A stretch of 64,000 nucleotides of DNA from Sphingobacterium tabacisoli (GTDB taxonomy: Bacteria; Bacteroidota; Bacteroidia; Sphingobacteriales; Sphingobacteriaceae): positions 310,001 to 374,000 of the forward strand of contig NZ_JAEQMU010000004.1 in assembly GCF_017908035.1 (NCBI RefSeq), in the 5' to 3' direction. The notes under the pieces are model-generated. The model did no database searches. It was not told the origin of the DNA and saw nothing but the letters and a program-made list of their open reading frames with translations. Position 1 is the stretch's first letter; the number at the start of each line of letters is the position of its first letter. The position numbers and the translations under genes are program-made. Below are positions 51,552 through 60,799 of this stretch, piece after piece.

Positions 51552-51644
51552 TATTAGTTATCCAGTGAACAAGTTATCGAGTTAACAAGTTCCGAACACT
51601 CCTCGATAACAAGATCACTTGATAACCTGTTAACAAAACATAAC
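51552..51644 (+). repeat. GTTAAC/GATAAC-type degenerate repeats between trpB and trpA
   Basis: Contains GTTATCCAG, AACAAGTTATCGAG, GTTAACAAG, GATAACAAG, ATCACTTG, GATAACCTG and GTTAACAAA, the same word set as at 49665 and 56693. Confidence 0.7.
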
Positions 51645-52397
51645 ATGCAACTCAACAAACACGCAAACGGACTATTGTCCATATATTTTACAGCGGGCTA
51701 TCCGACTTTGGACAGTACGGTTACCATTGCCAAGGCATTGGAAGAAGCTGGCGCTGATTTCTTAGAAATTGGCTTTCCCTATTCAGATCCTGTTGCTGAT
51801 GGACCTACCATACAGCGTAGTTCTGAAGAGGCACTCAAAAATGGAATGACCCTTCACGTTCTATTCGAACAGCTCAAAGACCTCCGCAAACACGTCTCTA
51901 TTCCCGTATTTCTAATGGGCTATGTCAATCCGGTAATTCGTTTTGGGGTAGAGAATTTCTGTAAAGCCTGCAAAGAAGTGGGTGTCAATGGAACCATTAT
52001 TCCAGACTTACCGATGTATGAGTACGAAGAACTCTATCAACATATTTTCGAGGAAAACGGTATCAGCAATATTTTCCTGGTAACCCCACAGACCTCAGAA
52101 GAACGGATACGCAAGATCGACAAGCTATCGAGTAGCTTTATCTATCTGCTCTCTTCTAATGCCACTACCGGTAAAAATCTGGAAGTAAAAGACCAAGCTG
52201 AGGCCTACTTCAAACGAATCAAGGATATGGATCTTGACAATCCCTTTATCATTGGATTTGGCATCTCCAATCAAGAGACATTTCGTAAAGCGACCACCTA
52301 TGCCAATGGCGCTATAGTAGGCACTGCATTTGTCAAACTATTGGATGAGGCAGATTATTTGGCAAAAATCCCGCAGTTCATACAGAATCTGCGTTAA
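51645..52397 (+). CDS. trpA: Tryptophan synthase alpha subunit
   Basis: TrpA cleaves indole-3-glycerol phosphate and passes indole to TrpB. The 250 residues show FLEIGFPYSDPVADGPTIQ with catalytic Glu41 and Asp52, PVFLMGYVNPVIRFG, and VGTAFVKLLDEAD. It closes the trp operon; asnS has its own promoter. Confidence 0.96.
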   Translation: MQLNKHANGLLSIYFTAGYPTLDSTVTIAKALEEAGADFLEIGFPYSDPVADGPTIQRSSEEALKNGMTLHVLFEQLKDLRKHVSIPVFLMGYVNPVIRFGVENFCKACKEVGVNGTIIPDLPMYEYEELYQHIFEENGISNIFLVTPQTSEERIRKIDKLSSSFIYLLSSNATTGKNLEVKDQAEAYFKRIKDMDLDNPFIIGFGISNQETFRKATTYANGAIVGTAFVKLLDEADYLAKIPQFIQNLR

Positions 52398-52432
52398 ATA
52401 AGTATCAAAATGAATAACATTTTGTGCTTTTG

Positions 52433-52465
52433 TTGACGATTAGCAAATAATATAGCGTATTTTTG
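52433..52465 (+). promoter_or_regulatory. Promoter of asnS
   Basis: TTG (52433-52435), 22 bases, TATTTTTG (52458-52465), 37 bases before the asnS start. Confidence 0.6.
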
Positions 52466-52501
52466 TAGTATTAGAAAAAGAAAAAATTCCCTTAACTAAA
52501 A

Positions 52502-53947
52502 ATGGAACATACACGAATTAAAGAATTATTACAATCGGAAGATTTTGGAAAAGAAGTTATCGTAAAAGGCTGGGTTAGAACATTTCGTAATAACCAATTT
52601 ATAGCTATCAATGACGGTTCTTCCATCAATAATATCCAAGCCGTAGTTGATTTTGAAAACACGCCTGATGCGATTCTAAAAAGAATCACTACGGGTGCTG
52701 CCGTTCGTGTAAAAGGTAATTTAATCGAGTCGCAAGGAAAAGGTCAACGTGTAGAGGTAAAAGCAACAGAGGTTTCTATTATCGGTGACTCCGATCCAGA
52801 AAAGTATCCTTTACAGCCCAAAAAACACAGTTTGGAATTTCTTCGTGAAATTGCACACTTGCGGGTACGTACGGGTACATTCAATGCGATATTCAAGGTA
52901 CGCAATGCCTTATCATTCGCTATTCACAAGTTCTTTCAAGAACGCGACTTCCTCTATTTCCACTCGCCTATCATCACAGGTTCTGATGCCGAGGGCGCTG
53001 GAGAGATGTTTAGAGTTACTACGCTAGACCCTATCAATCCACCTTTGACTGAAGATGGAAAAGTAGATTTCAAGGAAGACTTTTTTGGTAAAGCGACAAA
53101 TTTAACCGTTTCCGGACAGCTAGAAGGCGAACTTGCGGCTTTAGCTTTTAGCAACATCTATACTTTTGGACCTACTTTCCGTGCCGAAAACTCCAACACG
53201 ACCCGTCACTTGGCCGAGTTCTGGATGATTGAGCCGGAGATGGCATTCTATGAATTGGAGGACAACATGGATTTGGCCGAAGACCTACTGAAATATGTCA
53301 TCAAGTATGCGCTAGAGCAATGCCCTGAAGAAATTGAATTCTTGAAAAACAGATTGTTGGAAGAAGAGAAATCGAAACCACAAGCTGAGCGTTCAGAACT
53401 TAATCTTGTTGAAAAATTGAACTTTGTATTGGAAAACAACTTCGAACGTTTGACCTATACAGAGGCTATCGATATTTTGTTGCGTAGCAAGCCCAACCAG
53501 AAAAAACAATTCAAATACCTTATCGAAGGTTGGGGAGCTGACTTACAGTCAGAGCACGAGCGCTATTTAGTCGAAAAACACTTCAAGAAGCCTGTCATCC
53601 TTACAGACTACCCACGTGAGATTAAATCGTTCTATATGAAACAAAACCAGCCCGATGCGGAAGGTCGCCATACAGTACGTGCTATGGACATCCTTTTCCC
53701 AGGTATTGGCGAAATGGTTGGAGGCTCACAACGTGAAGAAGACTTACAGAAACTTTTGACGCGCATGGCCGAGGTAGGTATTGAAGCTTCAGAAATGGAG
53801 TGGTTCTTAGACACACGCCGCTTTGGTAGTGTCCCTCACTCCGGATTTGGTGTAGGCTTCGAGCGTTTGGTATTATTTACTACAGGCATGACCAATATCA
53901 GAGATGTCATTCCTTTCCCAAGGACGCCAAACAACGCAGAGTTTTAA
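52502..53947 (+). CDS. asnS: Asparagine-tRNA ligase
   Basis: AsnS charges tRNA-Asn. The 481 residues have an N-terminal OB-fold anticodon domain ([20 protein letters not shown]) and a class II catalytic core: [18 protein letters not shown] (motif 2 region), [34 protein letters not shown] and the C-terminal motif 3 [31 protein letters not shown] (in part [10 protein letters not shown]). The [11 protein letters not shown] and GVGFERL residues fit AsnRS rather than AspRS. It has its own promoter and terminator. Confidence 0.95.
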   Translation: MEHTRIKELLQSEDFGKEVIVKGWVRTFRNNQFIAINDGSSINNIQAVVDFENTPDAILKRITTGAAVRVKGNLIESQGKGQRVEVKATEVSIIGDSDPEKYPLQPKKHSLEFLREIAHLRVRTGTFNAIFKVRNALSFAIHKFFQERDFLYFHSPIITGSDAEGAGEMFRVTTLDPINPPLTEDGKVDFKEDFFGKATNLTVSGQLEGELAALAFSNIYTFGPTFRAENSNTTRHLAEFWMIEPEMAFYELEDNMDLAEDLLKYVIKYALEQCPEEIEFLKNRLLEEEKSKPQAERSELNLVEKLNFVLENNFERLTYTEAIDILLRSKPNQKKQFKYLIEGWGADLQSEHERYLVEKHFKKPVILTDYPREIKSFYMKQNQPDAEGRHTVRAMDILFPGIGEMVGGSQREEDLQKLLTRMAEVGIEASEMEWFLDTRRFGSVPHSGFGVGFERLVLFTTGMTNIRDVIPFPRTPNNAEF

Positions 53948-53951
53948 TATA

Positions 53952-53992
53952 AAGAACAACAGCCAAAACAAAACATTTTGGCTGTTGTTCTT
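53952..53992. terminator. Terminator of asnS
   Basis: A 17-bp perfect stem (53952-53968 against 53976-53992) with a 7-nt loop. Confidence 0.9.
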
Positions 53993-54029
53993 TTAAGAGG
54001 AAGTAAGACCATACCAAATAACAATCGAC

Positions 54030-54650
54030 ATGCTACTAAAAATATATAACGACAAGCCAAACGAAAAATACATTGACCAAGCGGTAGAGATATTACGCAA
54101 GGGTGGAGTTATCATCTATCCCACCGACACCGTATATGGTATCGGTTGTGACATCACCAATCAGAAAGCAATAGAACGGGTATGTCAGATACGGGGACTG
54201 AAAACAGATAAAGCAAACCTCTCTTTTATCTGTTACGACCTTACTGATATCTCACAATACACCAAACCCTTCGACACAACTGTTTTCCGTGTTTTGAAGA
54301 AAGCACTACCTGGTCCGTTTACCTTTATCTTTAATGCCAGCGGGCAGGTTCCTAAGCTATTAAGCTCGAAAAAGAAAACAGTAGGTATCCGTGTTCCGGA
54401 CAATAATATTGTACGTGAAATTGTCAAACAATTGGGCAATCCCATCGTGACAGCGTCCATTCACGACGAAGATGATATTATCGAGTACTCTACTGACCCC
54501 GAGTTAATCTACGAAAAGTACCAAGAACTCGTCGACCTCGTCATCGATGGTGGATATGGAGACAATGTCGCTTCTACTGTAGTCGATGTCACCGAGGGTG
54601 AATTTGAAGTCGTCCGTGAAGGAAAAGGAGACCTGGAGCAATACCTATAA
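54030..54650 (+). CDS. Sua5/YciO/YrdC family protein, YciO-like
   Basis: A 206-residue protein with the family ATP-binding core: GGVIIYPTDTVYGIGCDITN, RGLKTDKANLSFI, LPGPFTFIF and the segment TVGIRVPDNNIV. Sua5/TsaC makes threonylcarbamoyl-AMP for tRNA t6A. Here the usual SAN-type motif is replaced by TASIHDEDDIIEYSTDPELI, which is the pattern of the YciO subgroup, whose role differs and is not settled. A possible weak terminator (54630-54658) overlaps its end. Confidence 0.82.
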   Translation: MLLKIYNDKPNEKYIDQAVEILRKGGVIIYPTDTVYGIGCDITNQKAIERVCQIRGLKTDKANLSFICYDLTDISQYTKPFDTTVFRVLKKALPGPFTFIFNASGQVPKLLSSKKKTVGIRVPDNNIVREIVKQLGNPIVTASIHDEDDIIEYSTDPELIYEKYQELVDLVIDGGYGDNVASTVVDVTEGEFEVVREGKGDLEQYL

Positions 54651-54672
54651 TCCAGGTCTTGGCTCCGGCCCA

Positions 54673-55113
54673 TTAGTGCCTTCCTTCCACCTCGGCTTTC
54701 AGTGCAGCATTAAAAAGCACAAAGCCATTTTTTGTATCTACATCAATCATCTTCTTCAAAAAAGGAATCAATATCCCGGAAAACAATTCCCCCTGGATAA
54801 GCCGGGTCTGCCCATTAGCTACAGGCTCTACTATAAAATAATGCTCCCCATCAAAGATTCCATCTATCCAGAGCCTTCCCTTCCAGCGGATTTCCCTGTT
54901 TGTCTCCAGTTTTAGGAAAACAGGATTCATCGTTATCCGCATACCACCGGGCTGCTGTAACAACACTTTAGTACGTTGTCCAACCTTAGGTATACCGTCA
55001 AAATTCTGTATAGTAGGACTCCAGACAGGGTAGCTTGTAAAATCGATCAGCACCGACCAGACCGCCGCGATGGGCGCATCAATGAGAATTGTTGTTTCTA
55101 TCTTCCGTTTCAT
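54673..55113 (-). CDS. SRPBCC domain (polyketide cyclase/START-like) protein
   Basis: A 146-residue small-molecule-binding fold protein: TTILIDAPIAAVWSVLIDFTSYPVWSPTI (part) is the classical start of SRPBCC proteins, and EHYFIVEPVANGQTRLIQGE and the C-terminal helix KMIDVDTKNGFVLFNAALKAEVE follow. These bind hydrophobic ligands; ligand unknown. It is separate from the Crp gene by 74 bases. Confidence 0.85.
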   Translation of the reverse strand: MKRKIETTILIDAPIAAVWSVLIDFTSYPVWSPTIQNFDGIPKVGQRTKVLLQQPGGMRITMNPVFLKLETNREIRWKGRLWIDGIFDGEHYFIVEPVANGQTRLIQGELFSGILIPFLKKMIDVDTKNGFVLFNAALKAEVEGRH

Positions 55114-55187
55114 AACACAAAGTTATCTCCGTTCAGAAACAACGCCCTTGACATTTATCAAGAAGATAAATTTCCGTTGTAGGTTCC

Positions 55188-55754
55188 TCAGCCTCCTACC
55201 TTACTTCGTATACGGCTAAGGGTTTCTGGTGTCATTCCCAAGACAGAAGCTATAAACTGCAAGGGCACCTGGTTAAAAAAAGCCTTATGCTGTTCAAAAT
55301 ACTGTAGATAGCGTTCTTCTGCCGACAACGATATAAAATCGAATACCCGGCTTTCCAACACCATAAAACATTTCGCTATAAAACGTTTCTCCACTACATT
55401 CCATTGCGGGAGCAAGGATTCGAAACGCTGATAGTCACTCCTGTATAATGACAATATCTTTGCATCTGTCAATGCCTGAATCTGCCAACGGCTGGAGTTA
55501 TCAAACAAAAAAGAAGACAGATCTGTAATAAAGTATCCTTCGCCACCGATCCACTGTGTCACTTCTTTACTTTCAGTCTGGGCAAATACCCTAAATATCC
55601 CGGAAGCAATAAAACTCAAGCGGTCGGCTCGTTGTCCACTTGCCAAAAAGAACTCCCCTTTACCAACAGTCTCCTCAACAAAATATTGGCTTATCTCCCT
55701 AACCTGAGCAGGGGGAAGGTCAAAAACCTGTTGCAATTGCACCTCAATATCCAT
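55188..55754 (-). CDS. Crp/Fnr family transcriptional regulator
   Basis: A 188-residue regulator with an N-terminal cNMP-binding-like beta-roll (EFFLASGQRADRLSFIASGIFRVFAQ) and a C-terminal helix-turn-helix (LQFIASVLGMTPETLSRIRSKVG). No Cys cluster for oxygen sensing is seen, so not an FNR. The pattern matches the Bacteroidota-type Crp group. The EamA gene precedes it with only a 2-base gap, so it may control that transporter. Confidence 0.88.
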   Translation of the reverse strand: MDIEVQLQQVFDLPPAQVREISQYFVEETVGKGEFFLASGQRADRLSFIASGIFRVFAQTESKEVTQWIGGEGYFITDLSSFLFDNSSRWQIQALTDAKILSLYRSDYQRFESLLPQWNVVEKRFIAKCFMVLESRVFDFISLSAEERYLQYFEQHKAFFNQVPLQFIASVLGMTPETLSRIRSKVGG

Positions 55755-55756
55755 CG

Positions 55757-56668
55757 CTATGCAGTTAAAATTTTATCTCCAACAGCCTTACGCTGAGAGC
55801 GGATATAGGCCACATTAAAAATAACAACGGCCAGAAAAATAAGCCCATAGGCTACAATCTGTACTCCGTTTATTGGTTCTTCAAAATAAAAGACCGCTAA
55901 TAAAAAAGCAATCGTCGGATTGATATACAGCAATATCCCTACCACCGAGGAATCTAGGCCCTTCAGCGCATACATATTTAGAAATAAGGGGATAATCGTA
56001 AATAACACTGCAATCAATAGCACATAACCGTAAAAATCGGCTCCATGTACCGTACCACTAGGTAAAATATACAACAGTGGGGTCAGTAAGATTGTACAGA
56101 TAACAATATGTAAGTTTAGGGTAAAAAACTTGTCCAACCTATTATTCCGTTTTTGGAGTACCAGATAGGTCGCGTATGAAAAAGCAATCACCACGCTGTA
56201 TATCATATCGATAAAATGTCCATAAGCCAACATCGCACAGGCGAGCACACTCAGCCCCACTGCCAGCCACTGCCCTTGGTTCAGCTTCTCCCGTAAAAAC
56301 AGACTAGCCAATACCGTAGTTATAATGGGACATATAAGATAAGCCAGAGAGGTCGCATTCACACTGACATTATTCATCACATAGATAAAAAGGAACCAGT
56401 TGAGTGCCAACATCAGGGCACTGCACAGCGCATGTAGAAATACAGCCCCCTTTTCTCGAGCTGACATACTACGGATCAGTTGGATATTTTCTTTAGTTGC
56501 CTTCGGACGAATGAGAAAACTAGTAACCAGAATCGCGACAGAAGCAAATAAAACCCGATACAAGAGGATATCCAAAGAAGCATATGCACTCAATGGGCGT
56601 AACACCAGGCTGAACATTCCCCAGACAATAAAAGAAAATAATGCTGCAGCATAATACTTGGTTTGCAT
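55757..56668 (-). CDS. RarD-like EamA/DMT transporter
   Basis: A 303-residue inner-membrane protein with ten hydrophobic spans in two EamA halves. The N-terminus FSFIVWGMFSLVLRPLSAY and RVLFASVAILVTSFL, and the LNWFLFIYVMNNVSVNATSLAYLICPIIT stretch (in part NWFLFIYVMN), are RarD-like. RarD-type transporters export small metabolites. The ligand is unknown. It shares an operon with the Crp-type gene and is preceded by a repeat block. Confidence 0.87.
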   Translation of the reverse strand: MQTKYYAAALFSFIVWGMFSLVLRPLSAYASLDILLYRVLFASVAILVTSFLIRPKATKENIQLIRSMSAREKGAVFLHALCSALMLALNWFLFIYVMNNVSVNATSLAYLICPIITTVLASLFLREKLNQGQWLAVGLSVLACAMLAYGHFIDMIYSVVIAFSYATYLVLQKRNNRLDKFFTLNLHIVICTILLTPLLYILPSGTVHGADFYGYVLLIAVLFTIIPLFLNMYALKGLDSSVVGILLYINPTIAFLLAVFYFEEPINGVQIVAYGLIFLAVVIFNVAYIRSQRKAVGDKILTA

Positions 56669-56692
56669 GTTAGGTTGTAATTGAGTTATCGT

Positions 56693-56940
56693 GTTATCCT
56701 GTGATCTTGTTATCGAGTTATCTAGTATCTTGTTAACTCATTCACTTGCGTAGTGAAACGAAGTCTTATAACTTGTTATCCTGTGATCTTGTTATCGAGT
56801 TATCTAGTATCTTGTTAACTCATTCACTTGCGTAGTGAAACGAAGTCTTGATAACTTGACAACTTGTTATCCTGTGATCTAGTATATTGTTAACTCATTC
56901 ACTTGCGTAGTGAAACAAAGTCTTGATAACTTGACAACTT
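56693..56940 (-). repeat. Three 76-90-bp tandem units of GTTAAC/GTTATC-type repeat
   Basis: Units start at 56693, 56775 and 56865. Each begins GTTATCCTGTGATCT, includes the GTTAACTCATTCACTTGC segment with the small dyad TTCACT-TGCGT-AGTGAA, and ends in an AAGTCTT(G)ATAACTT block. Read on the minus strand these words match those in the trp spacers. Confidence 0.8.
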
Positions 56941-56960
56941 GTTAACTTGATAACTTTATG

Positions 56961-57275
56961 TCACAGAATAATGAGTTCTTCAACGAGCACCTGCCCAGCA
57001 TGCTCATTGACACGTCCGATCACCTGCTTACGCATTAAGGTCAACTCGTGTTTCACCACTGCAGATTCCACCTTAACAAAAAGCTTCTTATCCTTCACAA
57101 AAATCTTTAGGGTACGTTTTTCGATATAGGGACCTATTATCTCCCCCCAGAAAGAAGCCACCGACGACTCGTCAAATTTACGTCGTAGACGGTATACCTC
57201 CAGCCATTTTTCAACAGCCTGCTTCATGCTGATATCATCCCGTGTGGGTATTTCGTCAAATTTTCTCTTATACAT
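56961..57275 (-). CDS. DUF721 (DciA-like) protein
   Basis: From ATG 57275, 104 residues: MYKRKFDEIPTRDDISMKQAVEKWLEVY, then VASFWGEIIGPYIEKRTLKIFVKDKKLFVKV and VKHELTLMRKQVIGRVNEHAG. This is the DUF721/DciA pattern; DciA loads the replicative helicase in bacteria lacking DnaC. Its close link to recF supports a DNA-replication role. The start overlaps the recF stop by 8 bases. Confidence 0.88.
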   Translation of the reverse strand: MYKRKFDEIPTRDDISMKQAVEKWLEVYRLRRKFDESSVASFWGEIIGPYIEKRTLKIFVKDKKLFVKVESAVVKHELTLMRKQVIGRVNEHAGQVLVEELIIL

Positions 57276-58371
57276 GGACCTCGCCTCCTTCAATATCAAA
57301 GATACGTATTGGTTGCGCTATTTCATCGAATATTTCCCGAATTCTCTCGGCATCAGTATCCGTTATAAAAATCTGCCCAAACTCGTCGTCCGAAACCATC
57401 TTCATCAGCTTCTTTGTCCTTCTATCATCCAGCTTATCAAAAATATCATCCAATAGCAACAAAGGTCTAAACTGCTTTTGCTCCTGTAGAAAAGTATATT
57501 GCGCCAATTTGAGGGCTATAAGAAACGATTTTTGTTGGCCTTGAGACCCAAACTTCTTGAGAGGCATCTCTCCATGTATCGTAAACAGGAGATCATCTTT
57601 ATGTATCCCCTGGGTAGTCCGCTCGAGTACCCTATCCTTATCGAGACAGGTATTCAACAATGTTAGAAAATCATTTTGATGCAATGGAGATTCATAGACC
57701 AGGGATACCTCTTCCGCCTGGTCTGTTAGGTAGGTATAATGCCGTTGAAAAGCCAGTGTAAAATCTGTCATAAATTGCTTACGGCGCATATAAATACGCT
57801 CACCAACCTCTACCAGCTGCATATTCAACACTTCCAGCAACCCTACATCAAATACACCACGTTCCTTGATACTTTTCAGCAACATATTACGTTGCAATAA
57901 TATCTTATTATATGCTATCAGTGTATCCAAATAGCGATTATCCGTTTGCGAGATGACATTATCTACAAAACGCCGGCGTTCTTCACTCCCTTCCGTGATT
58001 ATCTCACTATCATTGGGTGATATCATCACCAATGGGAATTGTCCGATATGATCTGCTAACCTCGGATAATCCTTTTTATTACGTTTAAACTGTTTTTTTT
58101 GATTTCGTTTTAGGCTACAGGAAATAGCCTCTGTCCGTTCATCCCGTTCAAATTCCCCCTGCACCATAAACCATTCTTCCCCCTTTTTGATATGCTGCGA
58201 GTCAATAGGGTTGAAATAAGATTTGCACAACGAAAGGTAATGTATCGCGTCTAGAAGATTGGTCTTCCCTGCGCCATTATCTCCAGTAAACGCATTTACC
58301 TCGGGTAGGAAAGTCAGTGTCGATTCAGCGTAATTCTTAAAATTTAACAGCGAAAGTTGCTTGAGCCACAT
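57268..58371 (-). CDS. recF: DNA replication and repair protein RecF
   Basis: RecF is an ABC-type ATPase that helps RecA load at gaps. The 367 residues start WLKQLSLLNFKNYAESTL with Walker A GDNGAGKTNLLDAI (about residues 31-44). ABC signature-like FGSQGQQKSFLIALKLAQ and Walker B PLLLLDDIFDKLD are near the C-terminus. It follows DUF4834 with no gap and overlaps the DUF721 gene. Confidence 0.95.
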   Translation of the reverse strand: MWLKQLSLLNFKNYAESTLTFLPEVNAFTGDNGAGKTNLLDAIHYLSLCKSYFNPIDSQHIKKGEEWFMVQGEFERDERTEAISCSLKRNQKKQFKRNKKDYPRLADHIGQFPLVMISPNDSEIITEGSEERRRFVDNVISQTDNRYLDTLIAYNKILLQRNMLLKSIKERGVFDVGLLEVLNMQLVEVGERIYMRRKQFMTDFTLAFQRHYTYLTDQAEEVSLVYESPLHQNDFLTLLNTCLDKDRVLERTTQGIHKDDLLFTIHGEMPLKKFGSQGQQKSFLIALKLAQYTFLQEQKQFRPLLLLDDIFDKLDDRRTKKLMKMVSDDEFGQIFITDTDAERIREIFDEIAQPIRIFDIEGGEVHV

Positions 58372-58704
58372 TTACTTTACTTCTTCAAAATCGATAAACT
58401 CACCAGCTGTCGCTGTTCCCTTACGCTTCGATTCTTGCGTAGGTACGTAATCCACCTTTATTTTCCCTTCTTTTGCATGCGTCCCTCTTTGTGATTGTTG
58501 CTGTGAAGCATCCCCAAAAGGGTTGCCGTTTCCAAAAGGATTACCTGCACCACCATAATTGTATTGTCCTTGAGACTGCTGTTGCGTTTTCTTTATCATC
58601 CGTTCCGTCAACTTGCGCATGGCAAATGGCAATAACAGACGCATTGAAAACTTAAATACATAGTAAAAAGCGATAACAAATAATACAAAATATACTACAC
58701 CCAT
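58372..58704 (-). CDS. DUF4834 family membrane-anchored protein
   Basis: 110 residues: an N-terminal span (VVYFVLFVIAFYYVFKFSM), then a Gln/Gly/Asn-rich low-complexity stretch (QQQSQGQYNYGGAGNPFGNG) and an acidic end (AGEFIDFEEVK). The family DUF4834 is confined to Bacteroidota and has no known function. It lies directly upstream of recF, with the recF start 1 base after its stop. Confidence 0.82.
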   Translation of the reverse strand: MGVVYFVLFVIAFYYVFKFSMRLLLPFAMRKLTERMIKKTQQQSQGQYNYGGAGNPFGNGNPFGDASQQQSQRGTHAKEGKIKVDYVPTQESKRKGTATAGEFIDFEEVK

Positions 58705-58892
58705 TTTTTTCTAATTCTATTTTATCAAACCTACATAAATTTGTCATCACGCACATCTAGTTGCTAGTTGCGCCCATAACGACTATCTTGTAGCTTTACT
58801 CAATCAATTTAAAACTTCTAACAACGTAAATATATCAAATTCGATACCAGACAAGGTCAAAGAAGTGTCAGACTGAAAACCTTAACATTTCA

Positions 58893-59378
58893 TTAAGACT
58901 CCTTCTTCGCTTTGACTATCGCATTATAAAGTTCTTCTTGTTTATGCGTACCTATAATATACACCAAACCATCTCGGTCTGTAAGCCATACCGAATCTTT
59001 ACCTCCAGCATAAAAGCGGATTTTTCCATTTTTATGTAAGTTGTAAACAGGATTGTTGAACACAAATTTGCTATAAGGCTTTTTCTCTACCTTCACCAAT
59101 GCGGCTAGGTCTATTTTAACCAGGCTGGTTGTCCATAGCCCACTTAAAGTGATATTATTTGCGCTAACCGCAGTCTTGTAATGCACCAGATACATCATCA
59201 CGACCGATACCACGATAATACAGCTACCTACAATAAAAAATAATTGGCTTGACACCAGGTGGTCCATATTTAAGTAATAGACGATAAAGCAAAATAGTGC
59301 TAAAACCATCCGCACGCTAATCCATGTCATATCCCTTCCTAGATACTGACGTTCAACAAATAGACTATTTGTATCCAT
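58893..59378 (-). CDS. Membrane protein with C-terminal PH-like beta domain, unknown
   Basis: 161 residues: two hydrophobic spans (about 20-40 and 46-66), then a beta-rich cytoplasmic part (ITLSGLWTTSLVKIDLAALVKVEKK; KIRFYAGGKDSVWLTDRDGLVYIIGT). The layout is like bacterial two-span PH-domain proteins, but I cannot name the family. It stands 188 bases upstream of the DUF4834-recF block. Confidence 0.65.
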   Translation of the reverse strand: MDTNSLFVERQYLGRDMTWISVRMVLALFCFIVYYLNMDHLVSSQLFFIVGSCIIVVSVVMMYLVHYKTAVSANNITLSGLWTTSLVKIDLAALVKVEKKPYSKFVFNNPVYNLHKNGKIRFYAGGKDSVWLTDRDGLVYIIGTHKQEELYNAIVKAKKES

Positions 59379-59476
59379 ATGTATATTACTTATTTTTATC
59401 TGTCAATTAACTATCCCGTCTGCCGGAGACATATCACCTCCACTCCCGCACCACTACAGGACTATTTCCTGTAAGG

Positions 59477-60799
59477 CTATATATTGCAATCTAATTTAAG
59501 GACTTTTTGTGTATTTTCTGTAATCTTATAGCGATCATCTATCTGATAGTTTGTAATCCACAGCACTTCCCCGTTACCATTCAGCCAAATAGGAATTTTC
59601 TTTTTATCAAAGAGACTGACTTTCCTTTGGATGAAAAAATCTGATATTTTCTTCTTCCCATTCATCCCCAACGGCTGAAATACATCTCCCTCTTCCCAGG
59701 CCCGCACCGTCAATGGAAAAACCAATTTATCGTAGTCCAAAAGCGCTATTGCAGGATTCTTCACAACTGTAAAATCCTCTGGGTAACTCACGGAAAACAC
59801 ATATTTCTGCCACCTTAACACCCTATCTTCCGCTCCTAATGCTACAGACTCACTCCCGCCCTCTATTTTACGCAATCGTAACACAGTCCGGTCCAATAAC
59901 AACTCATGACTATCTGATCTAAAGACGCGTCCCGATTCTGCCGAAAATGCAGCAACAAGGTCTGTCAAAACGGGCTTTGAAAAACCAAAAGGCTCAAAAA
60001 GAAAATACAGCAGACCAATATCCAATCCTGCAATGGCGGTCTTCTGAATCTGCCATTCCTCTTCACCCATCGCTACAAACAGTCTTTTACGCTCTTGTTC
60101 CACGAAAACCTGTAGCACACGTTGAGTCTCTTTAAAACGTTCTATATTATCATCCATTACCTGTATAAAATCAGGATTCAGACGTTCAAATTCAGGAATG
60201 ATATCAAGCCGGATTTTATTCCGCGCATATTTGTTTGAAAAATTGGATTGGTCATCCCTGTAAGGGACCTTCAACTCCTCTACCGCTTGTAGCACCTCGG
60301 CACTATTTAAAAACAACAGCGGTCTTATTATACCTTCTCTTTTGGGTAAGATCCCCTGTAAGCCAAGTAGCCCTGTTCCTCGCGACAGATTGAATAATAC
60401 CGTCTCTACGTGGTCGTTCTTATGCTGCGCGATAGCGCTATATTGATAACCGTACTCAGCCCTTAACTTTTCAAACCAGGCATAGCGCAGGTCCCGAGCG
60501 GCCATCTGTATAGAGATTTTATGGCTTTCAGCATAAGCTTCGGTATCAAAATGCTGTACATAGAGTTTTACATCCAGTTGCTTGCAGTATTCCCGCACCA
60601 GCTGTTCATCCTTATCAGATTCTGCAGCACGCAACTCAAAGTTACAATGAGCCACCGCTATTTCGACCCCATACCGGGACAGCAAGGTCAATAACAACAT
60701 CGAATCCCGCCCACCACTGACAGCAACGAGCAACTTATCTTCACGTGTAAATAACTTATGCTCTTCTATATACCGTTCAAAACGCACATCGATATTCAT
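59477..60799 (-). CDS. tilS: tRNA(Ile)-lysidine synthetase
   Basis: TilS modifies the wobble C of tRNA-Ile(CAU) to lysidine. The 440 residues have the PP-loop VAVSGGRDSMLLLTLL (about 26-41), AHCNFELRAAESDKDEQLV, and FNLSRGTGLLGLQGI, followed by substrate-recognition domains with DYDKLVFPLTVRAWEEGDVFQPLG and KKKISDFFIQRKVS. It uses the SGGRDS form of the P-loop. ileS in the same window charges the product tRNA. Confidence 0.95.
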   Translation of the reverse strand: MNIDVRFERYIEEHKLFTREDKLLVAVSGGRDSMLLLTLLSRYGVEIAVAHCNFELRAAESDKDEQLVREYCKQLDVKLYVQHFDTEAYAESHKISIQMAARDLRYAWFEKLRAEYGYQYSAIAQHKNDHVETVLFNLSRGTGLLGLQGILPKREGIIRPLLFLNSAEVLQAVEELKVPYRDDQSNFSNKYARNKIRLDIIPEFERLNPDFIQVMDDNIERFKETQRVLQVFVEQERKRLFVAMGEEEWQIQKTAIAGLDIGLLYFLFEPFGFSKPVLTDLVAAFSAESGRVFRSDSHELLLDRTVLRLRKIEGGSESVALGAEDRVLRWQKYVFSVSYPEDFTVVKNPAIALLDYDKLVFPLTVRAWEEGDVFQPLGMNGKKKISDFFIQRKVSLFDKKKIPIWLNGNGEVLWITNYQIDDRYKITENTQKVLKLDCNI

